A stretch of 44,136 bases of DNA from JBIOUF01 sp044866695 (GCA_044866695.1 JBIOUF010000132.1:1-44136); one strand, 5' to 3'; counted from the stretch's first letter, positions 24,684 through 33,336 are shown. Program-made: numbers and translations. The notes: a model not told the origin generated them from the letters alone.

Positions 24684-26378
24684 TCAGACCAGGGCGCGGA
24701 TCGCCTCCTCCAGCGCCCGGCGGTCGTCTCGCCGGACCGCCGCCTCGACGACCTCCACCCCACCGCTGGGGGTCGCCAGAGCGCGGCTCAGCTCGGCACG
24801 AGTGGTGACCAGGCGGTGCGGCGTCCCGGTGGCCGAGGCCAGCGCCGCGAGGTCGACGCCGTGCGGGGTGCCGAACAGCCGCTCGTACGCCGCCGCGAGG
24901 GCGGGGCGACCCGGCTCGAGGCCGGCGAAGATCGACCCGCCGTCGTCGTTGACCACCACGACCGTGAGGTCGGGGCGGAGCTCCTCGGGACCGAGCACGA
25001 GCCCGTTCTGGTCGTGCAGGAAGGTCACGTCGCCCAGCAGCGCCAGCGCCCGGGACGTCCGGGGCCGGCCCAACGCGGCGCCGACCGCCGTGGAGACCGT
25101 GCCGTCGATGCCGGACAGCCCGCGGTTGGCCAGCACCAGCCGGTGCTCTCCGACCGGGTAGCGGGGCACCATCAGGTCCAGGTCGCGCACCGGGTTGGAC
25201 GCGCCCACCACGAGCAGCCCGTCGCGCGGCAGGGCAGCCGCGACCGCGCCGGCGACGGAGTGCGGGGTCAGCTCGGCCCACCCGTCCAGCAGGCGGTCCA
25301 GCCGGGCGGACAGCGCCGCGTCGCGGTCCTGCCACTCCCACAGCCACTGTGGGTCGCCGGAGTCGCCGCCCGCCACGGCGGCAACCACACGGGACACCGT
25401 GTGGCCGGGGTCGGTCCAGCCGCCGGGCGTGCCCGGGGGCACCAGCGCGACCACCTCCACGTCGCGCCGGCCCAGCAGCCGGGTGACCGGCCGGGACAGC
25501 GTCGGATGCCCGGCGACCACCACCCTCTCGACCCGTCCGGCGAGCTGCTCGTCGTCGAGCAGCAGCCGATAGGCGCGCACAGCGTGCGTGCCGGTGCGGC
25601 TGCCGCTGCTCGGCTCGGCGAGCAGCGGCCAGCCGCGTGCCTCGGCCAGCAGCCGTGCGGGCGGGCCGGCGTCGTCCCCGGCCAGCACGACGGTCCGCCG
25701 GTCGCCGTCGAGCGGTTCGGCGGCGGGCGCCGCGGGCTCGGGCCCGGTGACCCACGGCCTTCGGCCGGGCCGGCCGTCCAGCGGCGCGGACCAGCCGTCC
25801 GCGGCGTCGGGCGTCAGCGGCTCGGTCAGCTGCAGGTTGAGGTGCACGGGGCCGGGCGGACCGCCGGCGCGGCCCGTCGCCGCGTGCAGCGCGCGTGCGG
25901 TGAGGGCCCGCCAGCCGGCGACCTGGCCGGGCTCGCGGTCGCCGGGCCAGCCGGGGGGGACGTCCGCGGCCAGGCGCACCGCGGCGGCGTACACGCCGGG
26001 CTGGTCGGTGGTCTGGTTGGCCCGGGTCAGCCGCAGGGATGCCGGCCGGTCCGCGGTGAGCAGCACCAGCGGGACCCCGGCGTGCGACGCCTCCAGGACG
26101 GCCGGGTGCAGGTTGCCCACCGCCGTACCGCTGGTGCACACCACGGCCACCGGCGCCCGGCCCGACTTCGCCAGGCCCACCGCGAGGAACCCGGCCGACC
26201 GCTCGTCGACGCGCGTGTGCAGGGTCGCCGCGCCGTCGTCCGCGGCGGACAGCGCGGCGTAGGCCAGGGGCGCCGAGCGGCTGCCGGGAGCGAGGACGAC
26301 GTGGCGCACGCCGCCGCGGAGCAGCTCGTCGAGCACCGTCGCGGCCAGTGCGGTCGAGGCGTTGCGCGCGGCGGTCAC
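24684..26378 (-). CDS. menD: 2-succinyl-5-enolpyruvyl-6-hydroxy-3-cyclohexene-1-carboxylate synthase
   Basis: This 564-aa thiamine-diphosphate enzyme joins 2-oxoglutarate (after decarboxylation) to isochorismate. The N-terminal domain contains VVLAPGSRSAPLA and DERSAGFLAVGLAK (with the ThDP-activating glutamate region). TSGTAVGNLHPAVLEA and LLTADRP are also typical of MenD. The C-terminal ThDP motif runs from GDVTFLHDQNG (449-459) to NDDGG (478-482), and GLSGIDGTVSTAVGAALG precedes it. The GTG start at 26378 overlaps the menC stop (GTGA). The open frame upstream through menC is a shadow. menE-menC-menD form one operon. Confidence 0.95.
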   Translation of the reverse strand: MTAARNASTALAATVLDELLRGGVRHVVLAPGSRSAPLAYAALSAADDGAATLHTRVDERSAGFLAVGLAKSGRAPVAVVCTSGTAVGNLHPAVLEASHAGVPLVLLTADRPASLRLTRANQTTDQPGVYAAAVRLAADVPPGWPGDREPGQVAGWRALTARALHAATGRAGGPPGPVHLNLQLTEPLTPDAADGWSAPLDGRPGRRPWVTGPEPAAPAAEPLDGDRRTVVLAGDDAGPPARLLAEARGWPLLAEPSSGSRTGTHAVRAYRLLLDDEQLAGRVERVVVAGHPTLSRPVTRLLGRRDVEVVALVPPGTPGGWTDPGHTVSRVVAAVAGGDSGDPQWLWEWQDRDAALSARLDRLLDGWAELTPHSVAGAVAAALPRDGLLVVGASNPVRDLDLMVPRYPVGEHRLVLANRGLSGIDGTVSTAVGAALGRPRTSRALALLGDVTFLHDQNGLVLGPEELRPDLTVVVVNDDGGSIFAGLEPGRPALAAAYERLFGTPHGVDLAALASATGTPHRLVTTRAELSRALATPSGGVEVVEAAVRRDDRRALEEAIRALV

Positions 26379-27346
26379 GAGCGCCGATCCTGCCGGACCG
26401 CGCGGACCTGGGCCAGCCGGCGCAGCCAGGCCCGCCGGCGGTCGTCGGTGGCGGCCAGCCGGGCCAGCGCGCCCGGGTCGACCTCGGGGCGGCGCACCGG
26501 CAGCATCCCGCCGACCGGCAGCAGCGGGACGGCCGCCACGTCGTCGGTGAGCAGCGAGACCGTGCCGAGACCGCAGGCGTGGTCGAGCCGGGGCAGCGCC
26601 GCCGCCAGCGCCACCCCCGCGGCGATGCCGACGCTGGTCTCCAGCGCGCTGGACACCACGACCGGCAGGCCGATGTCCTCCGCGATGCGCAGGCAGGCGC
26701 GTACGCCGCCGAGCGGCTGCACCTTGAGCACGGCCACGTCGGCCGCGTCGAGGTCGCGGACCAGGTACGGGTCCTCGGCGCGCCGGATCGACTCGTCCGC
26801 CGCGACCGGGACGTCGACCAGGCGGCGCACCCGGGCCAGGTCGGCGACGTCGGCGACCGGCTGCTCGACGTACTCCAGGCCGCCGGCCGCCCGGTCCAGC
26901 CTGCGGATCGCGACGACCGCCTGGTCGACGTCCCAGCCGCCGTTGGCGTCGACCCGCACCGCGCCGGCCGGGCCGAGCGCGTCGCGGACCGCCTCGACCC
27001 GGGCCTCCGCCTCGGCGAGGGTCTGTCCGGGCTCCGCGACCTTGACCTTGGCGGTGCGGCAGCCTCGGCCGGCGAGCACGACGGCGTGGGCGGCGGCCGG
27101 GTCCACGGCGGGAACCGTGACGTTGACCGGCACTTCGGCGCGCACCGGGTCGGGCCAGCCCAGCGACGCGGCCTCCTCCGCGGCGCGCAGCCAGGGGGCG
27201 GCGACCGCGGCGTCGTACTCCGGGAACGGGCTGAACTCGCCCCAGCCTGCCGGTCCGCGCAGCAGCATCCCCTCGCGCACGGTGACGCCTCGGAACCGTG
27301 TCGTCATCGGCACCGAGAAGACCCACGGGGCCTCCGGCTCAGCCAC
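26375..27346 (-). CDS. menC: o-Succinylbenzoate synthase
   Basis: This 323-aa enolase-superfamily enzyme dehydrates SHCHC to o-succinylbenzoate. Catalytic residues of the family are in place: the KxK pair Lys100 and Lys102 (TAKVKV), metal ligands Asp133 (VDANGGWD), Glu161 (YVEQP) and Asp184 (ADES), and the second base Lys208 (LKVQPLGG). The GTG start at 27346 overlaps the menE stop by eight bases. The stop overlaps the menD start. A later ATG at residue 14 is possible but would lose part of the conserved N-terminal strand. Confidence 0.93.
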   Translation of the reverse strand: MAEPEAPWVFSVPMTTRFRGVTVREGMLLRGPAGWGEFSPFPEYDAAVAAPWLRAAEEAASLGWPDPVRAEVPVNVTVPAVDPAAAHAVVLAGRGCRTAKVKVAEPGQTLAEAEARVEAVRDALGPAGAVRVDANGGWDVDQAVVAIRRLDRAAGGLEYVEQPVADVADLARVRRLVDVPVAADESIRRAEDPYLVRDLDAADVAVLKVQPLGGVRACLRIAEDIGLPVVVSSALETSVGIAAGVALAAALPRLDHACGLGTVSLLTDDVAAVPLLPVGGMLPVRRPEVDPGALARLAATDDRRRAWLRRLAQVRAVRQDRRS

Positions 27347-28379
27347 CGGCCACCGTGCGCAGCGCCAGCCGGTCCACCTTCCCGCCGGGCAGCGTCGGCA
27401 GCGCGTCGAGGAGCACCAGCCCCTTGGGCGCCCAGGCGCGGGGACGCACCAGGCCCCGCAGCTCCTCGAGCGAGACCGGCCCCACCGGGACGACCACGGC
27501 GACCACCCGTTCGCCCCACTCCTCGTCCGGGACGCCGACCACCTCGACGCGGCCCACTGCAGGGTGCCGGGCCAGCACGGCGGCGACGGCGGGCGCCGGC
27601 ACCTTCACGCCGCCGCTGACCACGACGTCGTCGGCCCTGCCGAGCACGACCAGCCGGCCGTCGTGGTCGACCCGGCCGAGGTCCTCGGTGCGCAGCCAGC
27701 CGTCCTGCAGCACGGCGGCGGTCCGGGCCGGCTCTCCGTCGTACCCGTCGAACAGCATCGGCCCCCCCACCAGCACCCGGCCGCCGGCGTCGACCTTGAC
27801 CGCCACGCCGGGCAGCGGCACGCCGTCGTACACGCAGCCCCCGCAGGTCTCGCTCATCCCGTACGTCGCCACGACCCTCACCCCTGCCGCCTGGGCCGCG
27901 ACCCGGTCCGCGTCGGCCAGGGCGGCGCCGCCGACCAGCACCGCGTCGAGACCGGCGAGCGCGTCGAGGTCGCGGGGCGACGCGAGGGCCCGGTGCAGCT
28001 GGGTGGGCACGAGCGAGGCGTAGCGCCGGCCGGTGTGCCCGACCGCCGCCGGGTCGGGGGCGACCACCGGCTCCGTGCCGGCCCGCACCGACCGGAACAG
28101 CACCTGCACGCCCGCCACGTGGGTCGCCGGGAGGCTCAGCAGCCACCGTCCCGGACCGCCCAGGCGCCGGTGCGCGGCGTCGGCGGAGGCCCGCATCGCG
28201 CGGCGGGACAGCAGCACCCGCTTCGGCCGGCCGGTCGACCCCGAGGTCTCGACGACCAGCGGCGGCGGGTCCCCCGCACCGGCGTCCCAGTCCCGCAGCA
28301 GCGCGAGCAGCTCGGCGGGGTCCCCGCTGACCGGGCGCAGGCTGCTCACGGCGGTCCACGGTATGCCTGGCAGGATCAC
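27339..28379 (-). CDS. menE: o-Succinylbenzoate-CoA ligase
   Basis: This acyl-adenylate-forming (ANL) ligase of 346 aa activates o-succinylbenzoate to its CoA ester. The phosphate-binding loop is VETSGSTGRPK (43-53). YGMSETCGG is the A5 motif, DGWLRTEDLG and GRADDVVVSGGVKV the hinge region. LPTLPGGKVDRLAL carries the A10 catalytic lysine near the C-terminus. It is shorter than most ANL enzymes, lacking part of the N-terminal domain, which is normal for actinobacterial MenE. The GTG at 28379 lies only five bases from the divergent menA ATG. A second GTG at 28349, preceded by TACCGT, would suit a leaderless start and shorten the protein by 10 residues. Confidence 0.92.
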   Translation of the reverse strand: MILPGIPWTAVSSLRPVSGDPAELLALLRDWDAGAGDPPPLVVETSGSTGRPKRVLLSRRAMRASADAAHRRLGGPGRWLLSLPATHVAGVQVLFRSVRAGTEPVVAPDPAAVGHTGRRYASLVPTQLHRALASPRDLDALAGLDAVLVGGAALADADRVAAQAAGVRVVATYGMSETCGGCVYDGVPLPGVAVKVDAGGRVLVGGPMLFDGYDGEPARTAAVLQDGWLRTEDLGRVDHDGRLVVLGRADDVVVSGGVKVPAPAVAAVLARHPAVGRVEVVGVPDEEWGERVVAVVVPVGPVSLEELRGLVRPRAWAPKGLVLLDALPTLPGGKVDRLALRTVAGG

Positions 28380-28384
28380 CGGTC

Positions 28385-29260
28385 ATGGCGACCCCGGCAC
28401 AGTGGCTCGAGGGGGCCCGCCCGCGCACCCTGCCCGCGGCGGTCGCACCCGTGCTGGCCGGCACCGGTGTCGCGGCGTACGCCGGGCAGGCGGTGTGGTG
28501 GAAGGCCGCCCTCGCCCTCGTCGTGGCCCTGGCGCTGCAGGTGGGGGTCAACTACGCCAACGACTACTCCGACGGCGTCCGGGGCACCGACGCGGCGCGG
28601 GTGGGTCCGCAACGGCTGGTCGGGTCGGGCGCGGCGCAGCCGGCCGCGGTGAAGCGGGCCGCGTTCGCGGCCTTCGGCGCCGCGGCGGCGGCCGGCCTGG
28701 TCCTGGCCGCCACGACGGCCTGGTGGCTGGTCGCCGTGGGTCTGCTGTGCATCGTGGCGGCCTGGTTCTACACCGGGGGGCGGGCGCCGTACGGCTACCG
28801 CGCGCTCGGCGAGGTGATGGTGTTCGTGTTCTTCGGCCTGGTGGCGGTCGTCGGCACGACGTACGTGCAGACCGGCGCCGCACCCTGGCCGGCGTGGGCG
28901 GCCGGGGCCGGCGTCGGCGCGCTGGCCTGCGCGATCCTGGTGGCCAACAACCTGCGCGACATCCCCACCGACGAGGCGGCCGGCAAGCGGACCCTGGCGG
29001 TGGTGCTCGGCGACCCGCGCACCCGCGCGCTGTACGGGCTGCTGGTCGGCGCCGCCCTGGTCGCGCTGCTGGCGGTGAGCCTGTCGACCTCGCGGTGGGC
29101 GCTGCTCGGGCTGGCCTACCTCGCCCCTGCCGGCGGGGCGGTCCGGGCGGTCGCCTCGGGCGCCTCGGGCCGGCGGCTGGTCCCGGTGCTGAAGCGGACC
29201 GGGACGGCCGAGCTGCTCTGGGGCGCCGGGGTGTTCGTGGGGCTCCTGGTGGCCGGGTAG
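28385..29260 (+). CDS. menA: 1,4-Dihydroxy-2-naphthoate polyprenyltransferase
   Basis: This 291-aa integral-membrane prenyltransferase of the UbiA family attaches the polyprenyl chain to DHNA to give demethylmenaquinone. The first aspartate motif NDYSDGVRGTD is at 59-69. The second is in NNLRDIPTDEAAGKRTLAVV near 185-200. Both bind Mg2+-diphosphate. About eight to nine hydrophobic helices are visible. The ATG at 28385 is divergent from menE with almost no intergenic DNA. TATGCC at 28362 or CAGGAT at 28371 are weak -10 candidates within menE, implying a very short or absent leader. Confidence 0.95.
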   Translation: MATPAQWLEGARPRTLPAAVAPVLAGTGVAAYAGQAVWWKAALALVVALALQVGVNYANDYSDGVRGTDAARVGPQRLVGSGAAQPAAVKRAAFAAFGAAAAAGLVLAATTAWWLVAVGLLCIVAAWFYTGGRAPYGYRALGEVMVFVFFGLVAVVGTTYVQTGAAPWPAWAAGAGVGALACAILVANNLRDIPTDEAAGKRTLAVVLGDPRTRALYGLLVGAALVALLAVSLSTSRWALLGLAYLAPAGGAVRAVASGASGRRLVPVLKRTGTAELLWGAGVFVGLLVAG

Positions 29261-29266
29261 GCGGGC

Positions 29267-29379
29267 TTGTGGCCGATGTCTGCAGGAATGTCTGCTTGTG
29301 GCCGATACCCGCACTCTCGTACGGCGTGTCGCTGTCGTCTGAGGCCACAAGCGGCGGTCCTTGCGGTTATCGGCCACAA
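29267..29379. repeat. Four-copy TTGTGGCC module (two direct, two inverted)
   Basis: TTGTGGCCGAT occurs at 29267-29277 and 29296-29306. Its reverse complement ATCGGCCACAA occurs at 29369-29379 and a shorter GGCCACAA at 29343-29350. Direct copies face inverted copies, so the transcript from either strand could fold into nested hairpins. The module fills most of the gap between convergent menA and the DUF4229 gene, which suits a two-way terminator. It could also be a dispersed repeat or protein-binding array. Confidence 0.75.
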
Positions 29380-29426
29380 ACCGGCCGACCGGCCCGCGCG
29401 GGACCCGGCCACGGTGGTCCGACGGG

Positions 29427-29693
29427 TCAGTCGGTGTCCTCCTTGGACCGCATCTGCTCGACCTTGGCGGAGATCCGCTCCGCTCGGGCCTGGACGCCGG
29501 CGCTGAGCCGGTCGCGCTGGCGGCGCAGGAGGACCATCGAGACCAGCGTCGACAGCACGGCCGCGAGCAGCAGCGGCCAGAGGATCGGCAGCTCGCCGCC
29601 GTCGGTGACCAGCAGGTACACCCCGACCACCAGCGCGTAGGTGGCCAGGAAGACACCGAACCGCGCGACGGTGTAGACCAGGAAGCCCTTCAC
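29427..29693 (-). CDS. DUF4229 small membrane protein
   Basis: This 88-aa protein has two hydrophobic helices (about residues 4-28 and 37-56) followed by a basic and charged, probably helical tail (RRQRDRLSAGVQARAERISA). This matches the actinobacterial DUF4229 family; its function is not known. I chose GTG 29693 (MKGFLVYTVARFG) because TACCGT, a -10-like box, sits seven bases upstream, suggesting a leaderless transcript. The frame also permits GTG 29702, three codons longer. It is divergent from another small membrane-protein gene across about 50 bases. Confidence 0.75.
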   Translation of the reverse strand: MKGFLVYTVARFGVFLATYALVVGVYLLVTDGGELPILWPLLLAAVLSTLVSMVLLRRQRDRLSAGVQARAERISAKVEQMRSKEDTD

Positions 29694-29732
29694 GACCTCC
29701 ACGGTAGGCGACGCCGGTCACCAACCCCGCAC

Positions 29733-29738
29733 TACGCT
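29733..29738 (+). promoter_or_regulatory. -10 box for the small membrane-protein gene, probably leaderless
   Basis: TACGCT fits TANNNT and ends six bases before the GTG start at 29745. No ribosome site lies between, consistent with a leaderless mRNA. Confidence 0.5.
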
Positions 29739-29744
29739 GGACCC

Positions 29745-29945
29745 GTGGGCCGAGTCCTGCTGGTCGTCTTCCTGTTCGCCGCCGCCACCTACGCGGTCAT
29801 GTGGCTGCTCGAGCGCCGCCGGGTGGGCCGGCCGCCACGCCAACGCCGCCAGGAGCCGCCGCGCGCCGTCGCCCCCGACGACGACGAGGACTTCCTGCGC
29901 TGGCTGGAGCGCAAGCGCCGCCACGACAGCGACTCGTCGGAGTAG
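29745..29945 (+). CDS. Small single-span membrane protein, function unknown
   Basis: This 66-aa ORF begins at GTG 29745. It has one N-terminal membrane helix (VLLVVFLFAAATYAVMWLLE), then a strongly basic Arg/Gln/Pro stretch, an acidic DDDEDFLRWLERKRR segment and a Ser/Asp end. The positive-inside pattern suggests the tail is cytoplasmic. Codon use is GC3-rich and the -10 box is well placed, which supports a real gene. I do not recognise the family. It is convergent with ccsB (18 bases between stops). Confidence 0.6.
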   Translation: MGRVLLVVFLFAAATYAVMWLLERRRVGRPPRQRRQEPPRAVAPDDDEDFLRWLERKRRHDSDSSE

Positions 29946-29963
29946 CGGGCGCCGGGTCCCCGG

Positions 29964-31001
29964 TCAGCCGGCGTAGCTGTGCATGCTGCCGCCGCCGAAG
30001 AAGAAGTTGATCCCCACGAAGTTGAACAGCAGCGTCGCGAAGGCGAGCAGCCCGACCACTGCCGCCGCCCGGCCCCGGAACCCGGCGGTCGCCCGGGCGT
30101 GCAGGTAGGCGGCGTACCCCACCCAGGTGACGAACGCCCACACCTCCTTGGGGTCCCAGCTCCAGTAGGACCCCCAGGCGTACTCCGCCCAGATCGGCCC
30201 GGCGACCAGGGCCGCGAACGTCCAGACCGGGAAGCCGACGGCGACCAGCCGGTAGGCCATCTGGTCCAGCGCGGCGCTCGACGGGAGCTGGTCGAGCAGG
30301 CTGCCGGGAGCGACGGCGCCGCGCTCCTCGCGCCCGGCCTTGAGCAGGTACATCGCCGAGGCCAGCGCGGACATCGAGAAGGCACCGGTGGCCAGGACGG
30401 CGGCACCGACGTGGACCACCAGCCAGTAGGAGTGCAGCGCCGGGACGAGCGGGCCGGCGGCCTCCTCCAGGAACAGCGCCGCGCACATGAGTACGACGAC
30501 GGTGAACGTCGTCACGAACAGCCCCATCCACCGCAGCCGCTGCCAGCGCAGCAGCGCCAGGTAGATCAGCACCACGCCGAGCGACCCGGTCAGGGTGAAC
30601 TCGTACATGTTGCCCCACGGCACCCTCGCCGGCTCGGACGCGAACGCCCGGGTGACCACGCCGGCCGCCTGGAGCCCCGCCGCGACCACGGTGAGCGCGA
30701 CCCCGATCCGTCCCCACAGGTCGACCCGCCGGCGCAGGTCGGACTCCTCGCCGGAAGCGGTGGGTGCCGGGACGGCGGGCGGCGGCAAAGCGGGCGGCGG
30801 GGCTGCCGTCGACGGGCCTGCGCCGACGGACCCCGGGCCGGCCGCCGAGGTGACCGTCACGGCCTCGGCTGGCGTGGCGGACCGGCCGGCGACCAGCGCG
30901 GTCCCCCACTCCACCACATGGGCGAGCATCGCCAGCACGTAGACGATGCCGGCGAACATCACGGCGTTGGCGCTGAAGGCGGCCAGGTCCGACGGCGTCA
31001 C
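29964..31001 (-). CDS. ccsB: Cytochrome c biogenesis protein CcsB/ResC (heme handling)
   Basis: This 345-aa multi-span protein is one half of the system II cytochrome c synthase (ResB-ResC) that carries heme out and ligates it to apocytochromes. The heme-binding tryptophan-rich WWD motif WGSYWSWDPKEVWAF is at 276-290. Flanking histidines are seen in HSYWLVVHVG and near the C-terminus (His341). Residues about 45-85, between the first and second helices, form a Pro/Ala/Gly/Thr-rich linker not conserved in shorter homologues. The GTG start at 31001 overlaps the resB stop (GTGA). It is the last gene of the rex-hem-res block. Confidence 0.94.
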   Translation of the reverse strand: MTPSDLAAFSANAVMFAGIVYVLAMLAHVVEWGTALVAGRSATPAEAVTVTSAAGPGSVGAGPSTAAPPPALPPPAVPAPTASGEESDLRRRVDLWGRIGVALTVVAAGLQAAGVVTRAFASEPARVPWGNMYEFTLTGSLGVVLIYLALLRWQRLRWMGLFVTTFTVVVLMCAALFLEEAAGPLVPALHSYWLVVHVGAAVLATGAFSMSALASAMYLLKAGREERGAVAPGSLLDQLPSSAALDQMAYRLVAVGFPVWTFAALVAGPIWAEYAWGSYWSWDPKEVWAFVTWVGYAAYLHARATAGFRGRAAAVVGLLAFATLLFNFVGINFFFGGGSMHSYAG

Positions 31002-32587
31002 GGCCGGACCCGGGACACCGGCAGCGGGCGGCAGAGCTGTTCGGCCAGGGCGGCGACCTCCTCGTCCAGGCCGGCGCCCGCGGAGCTGCGATCCAGGCCG
31101 GCGACCTCGACCAGGGTACGTCCGCCGGAGCGGGTGGCCCGCACCCAGGTCCGGCGCGGCCGGACGAACAGCGAGCCCATCAGGCCGACCAGCGCCAGCA
31201 GCACTCCGGCCAGCGCGATGCCCTTGCCCGGGGTGTCGCTGACCTGGATCTTGACCCAGCGCTGCACCCCGTTGAGCTCGATGCTGCCGTGCCCGTCGGG
31301 CAGCCGGACGCCCCGCCCGGGCACCAGGTCGGCGCGGAACGGCTTGCCTCCGGGCCGGGCCAGCTTGGTCATCTCGTCGGTGTCGAGCAGGTACACCGAC
31401 TGCGGCCGGCCGTCGTCCATGCCGAGGTCGCCGGCGTACGCCTCGAGGGTGACCGCGGGGTTGAGCAGGTCGGGGAAGGAGGAGTACGGCCCGCGGTCCA
31501 TGTCGAACTCGTAGGTCGGCAGGAAGTAGCCCTCGAAGCCGAGCTGCTCGGGCCGCGCGTCGGGCGCCTTGACCACGCCGTACGACGCGAACGACGCGTC
31601 CTGGGGCAGGAACACCACCGGCCCGGAGTACGCGACGTCCCCGTTGCCGTCCTTGACGGTGACCACCGGGGCGTAGCCGTGGCCGACCAGGTGCACCCGC
31701 ACGCCGTCCAGGACGAGCGGGTGGTTGACCCGCAGGCGGTAGCGGTGCGGCTCGGCGTCGGGGGTCTGCCGGTAGGTGATGTCCGCGCCGAAGTCGACCG
31801 GCTGCCCGCGACGCTCCCCGCTGGTGAGGAAGTCCACGTCGAAGTCGTCGACGGTGAACGACAGCGGCGCCAGCCCGTCCTCGTCGAACAGCGATCCGGG
31901 GGCGAAGTCGTCGTACTGGGTGAGCGAGTTGGAGAAGCCGGAGTCGACCAGCACGATCGCGCTGCCCTTGTACCCGAACAGCTGGCCGGCCGCGAACCCG
32001 GCCAGCACCACCAGCACGGCGACGTGGAAGAGCAGGTTGCCGGCCTCGCGCAGCCGGCCGCGCTCCGCGCTGACCGCGTCGCCCCGAACCACCGTGCGGT
32101 AGCGGCGCCGGCCGAGCCCCCTCCGGGCCCGGTCCAGCACGGCCTCGGGTGGGTCGTCGGCGAAGCCGCGTCGGTACGCCGGCAGCCGGTGCAGGTTGCG
32201 CGGCGCCCTAGGCGGGTCGGCCCGCAGCGCCCGCCAGTAGACCCGGCAGCGCGGCAGGATGCAGCCGACCAGCGACACCATCAGCAGCAGGTAGACCGCG
32301 CTGAACCACACCGAGTCGTAGACCGAGAACAGCCCGAGCCGCTCGTAGACCGGCGCCAGCGTGGGGTGCTGCTCCTGCCACTGGGTGACGCCGACCGAGT
32401 CGACGTTGGCCTGCGGCACCACGGAGCCGGGCACCGAGGCGAGCGCCAGCAGGAACAGCAGCACCAGCGCGGTGCGCATCGAGGTGAGCTGGCGCCAGGC
32501 CCAGCGCAGCAGCTCGGCCGGCCGCAGCGGGGGCGGCGGCGCGGGCGTGGGCCGGACCGGCTCCTCGACGCGGGTGGGGTTGTTCAT
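30998..32587 (-). CDS. resB: Cytochrome c biogenesis protein ResB
   Basis: This 529-aa ResB/Ccs1 family protein is the partner of CcsB in the system II heme lyase. Hydrophobic helices occur near 36-58, 93-115, 185-205 and about 440-465. Between the third and fourth lies a large extracytoplasmic domain of about 230 residues with SFTVDDFDVDFL and NHPLVLDGVRVHLVGHGYAP, typical ResB segments. The N-terminal LTSMRTALVLLFLLALASVPG is also a family hallmark. ATG 32587 overlaps the ccdA stop. An open frame continuing upstream through ccdA is a shadow. Confidence 0.94.
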   Translation of the reverse strand: MNNPTRVEEPVRPTPAPPPPLRPAELLRWAWRQLTSMRTALVLLFLLALASVPGSVVPQANVDSVGVTQWQEQHPTLAPVYERLGLFSVYDSVWFSAVYLLLMVSLVGCILPRCRVYWRALRADPPRAPRNLHRLPAYRRGFADDPPEAVLDRARRGLGRRRYRTVVRGDAVSAERGRLREAGNLLFHVAVLVVLAGFAAGQLFGYKGSAIVLVDSGFSNSLTQYDDFAPGSLFDEDGLAPLSFTVDDFDVDFLTSGERRGQPVDFGADITYRQTPDAEPHRYRLRVNHPLVLDGVRVHLVGHGYAPVVTVKDGNGDVAYSGPVVFLPQDASFASYGVVKAPDARPEQLGFEGYFLPTYEFDMDRGPYSSFPDLLNPAVTLEAYAGDLGMDDGRPQSVYLLDTDEMTKLARPGGKPFRADLVPGRGVRLPDGHGSIELNGVQRWVKIQVSDTPGKGIALAGVLLALVGLMGSLFVRPRRTWVRATRSGGRTLVEVAGLDRSSAGAGLDEEVAALAEQLCRPLPVSRVRP

Positions 32588-33336
32588 ACGGGCACGTCGG
32601 ATCCGGCCACCCAGCCGCGCAGCTCCGCGATCCACAGGTCCCAGAGACCGGTGACCAGCAGCAGGCCGACGACGACCAGCATCAGCCCGCCGGCCCGGGT
32701 CACCCAGAGCTGGTGCCGGCGCACGAAGGCGACCGTCCCGAGCATCCGCCGGTAGGCCAGCCCGAGCACCAGGAACGGGATGCCCAGGCCGAGCGAGTAG
32801 GCGAGCATCAGCGCCGCGCCCCGGCCGGCCGTGCCCTCCGACCAGGCCAGGGCGTTCACCGCGGTCAGGGTGGGCCCCAGGCACGGGGTCCAGCCGATCG
32901 CGAACAGCAGGCCGAGCAGCGGCGCCGCGGCCAGGCCTACGGCGGGCACTCGGTGCACCCGGACGTCGCGCTGCAGCCAGGGCAGCACCCCCATGAACAC
33001 CAGGCCGACCACGATGGTGACCGCGCCGAGGACGGTGCTGATCTCCTGGCGGTAGCGGACCAGCCAGTCGCCGAGCGCGCCGGTGGCGGTGCCGACCAGC
33101 ACGAACCACACCGAGAAGCCGAGCACGAACAGTGCGCTGCCGGCGAGCAGCCGGCCGCGCCGGCCGGTCTCCAGGTCGGACCCGGACAGGCCGGTGGCGT
33201 AGGACACGTAGCCGGGCAGCAGCGGGACCACGCACGGGGAGAAGAACGAGACCAGCCCCGCGGCCGCGGCGACCGGCACCGCCAGCAGCATCGTGCCGGA
33301 CGTGACCTGCTCTACGAACCAGTCGGCGACGCTCAT
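32584..33336 (-). CDS. ccdA: Thiol-disulfide carrier CcdA (DsbD-like)
   Basis: This 250-aa, six-helix membrane protein relays reductant from cytoplasmic thioredoxin to extracytoplasmic thiol proteins such as ResA. The redox cysteines are Cys35 in FFSPCVVPLLPG and Cys152 in GWTPCLGPTL, in the usual CcdA contexts. It sits between resA and resB; the gap to resA is 22 bases and the stop overlaps resB. The ATG start at 33336 gives a normal N-terminus. Confidence 0.95.
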   Translation of the reverse strand: MSVADWFVEQVTSGTMLLAVPVAAAAGLVSFFSPCVVPLLPGYVSYATGLSGSDLETGRRGRLLAGSALFVLGFSVWFVLVGTATGALGDWLVRYRQEISTVLGAVTIVVGLVFMGVLPWLQRDVRVHRVPAVGLAAAPLLGLLFAIGWTPCLGPTLTAVNALAWSEGTAGRGAALMLAYSLGLGIPFLVLGLAYRRMLGTVAFVRRHQLWVTRAGGLMLVVVGLLLVTGLWDLWIAELRGWVAGSDVPV

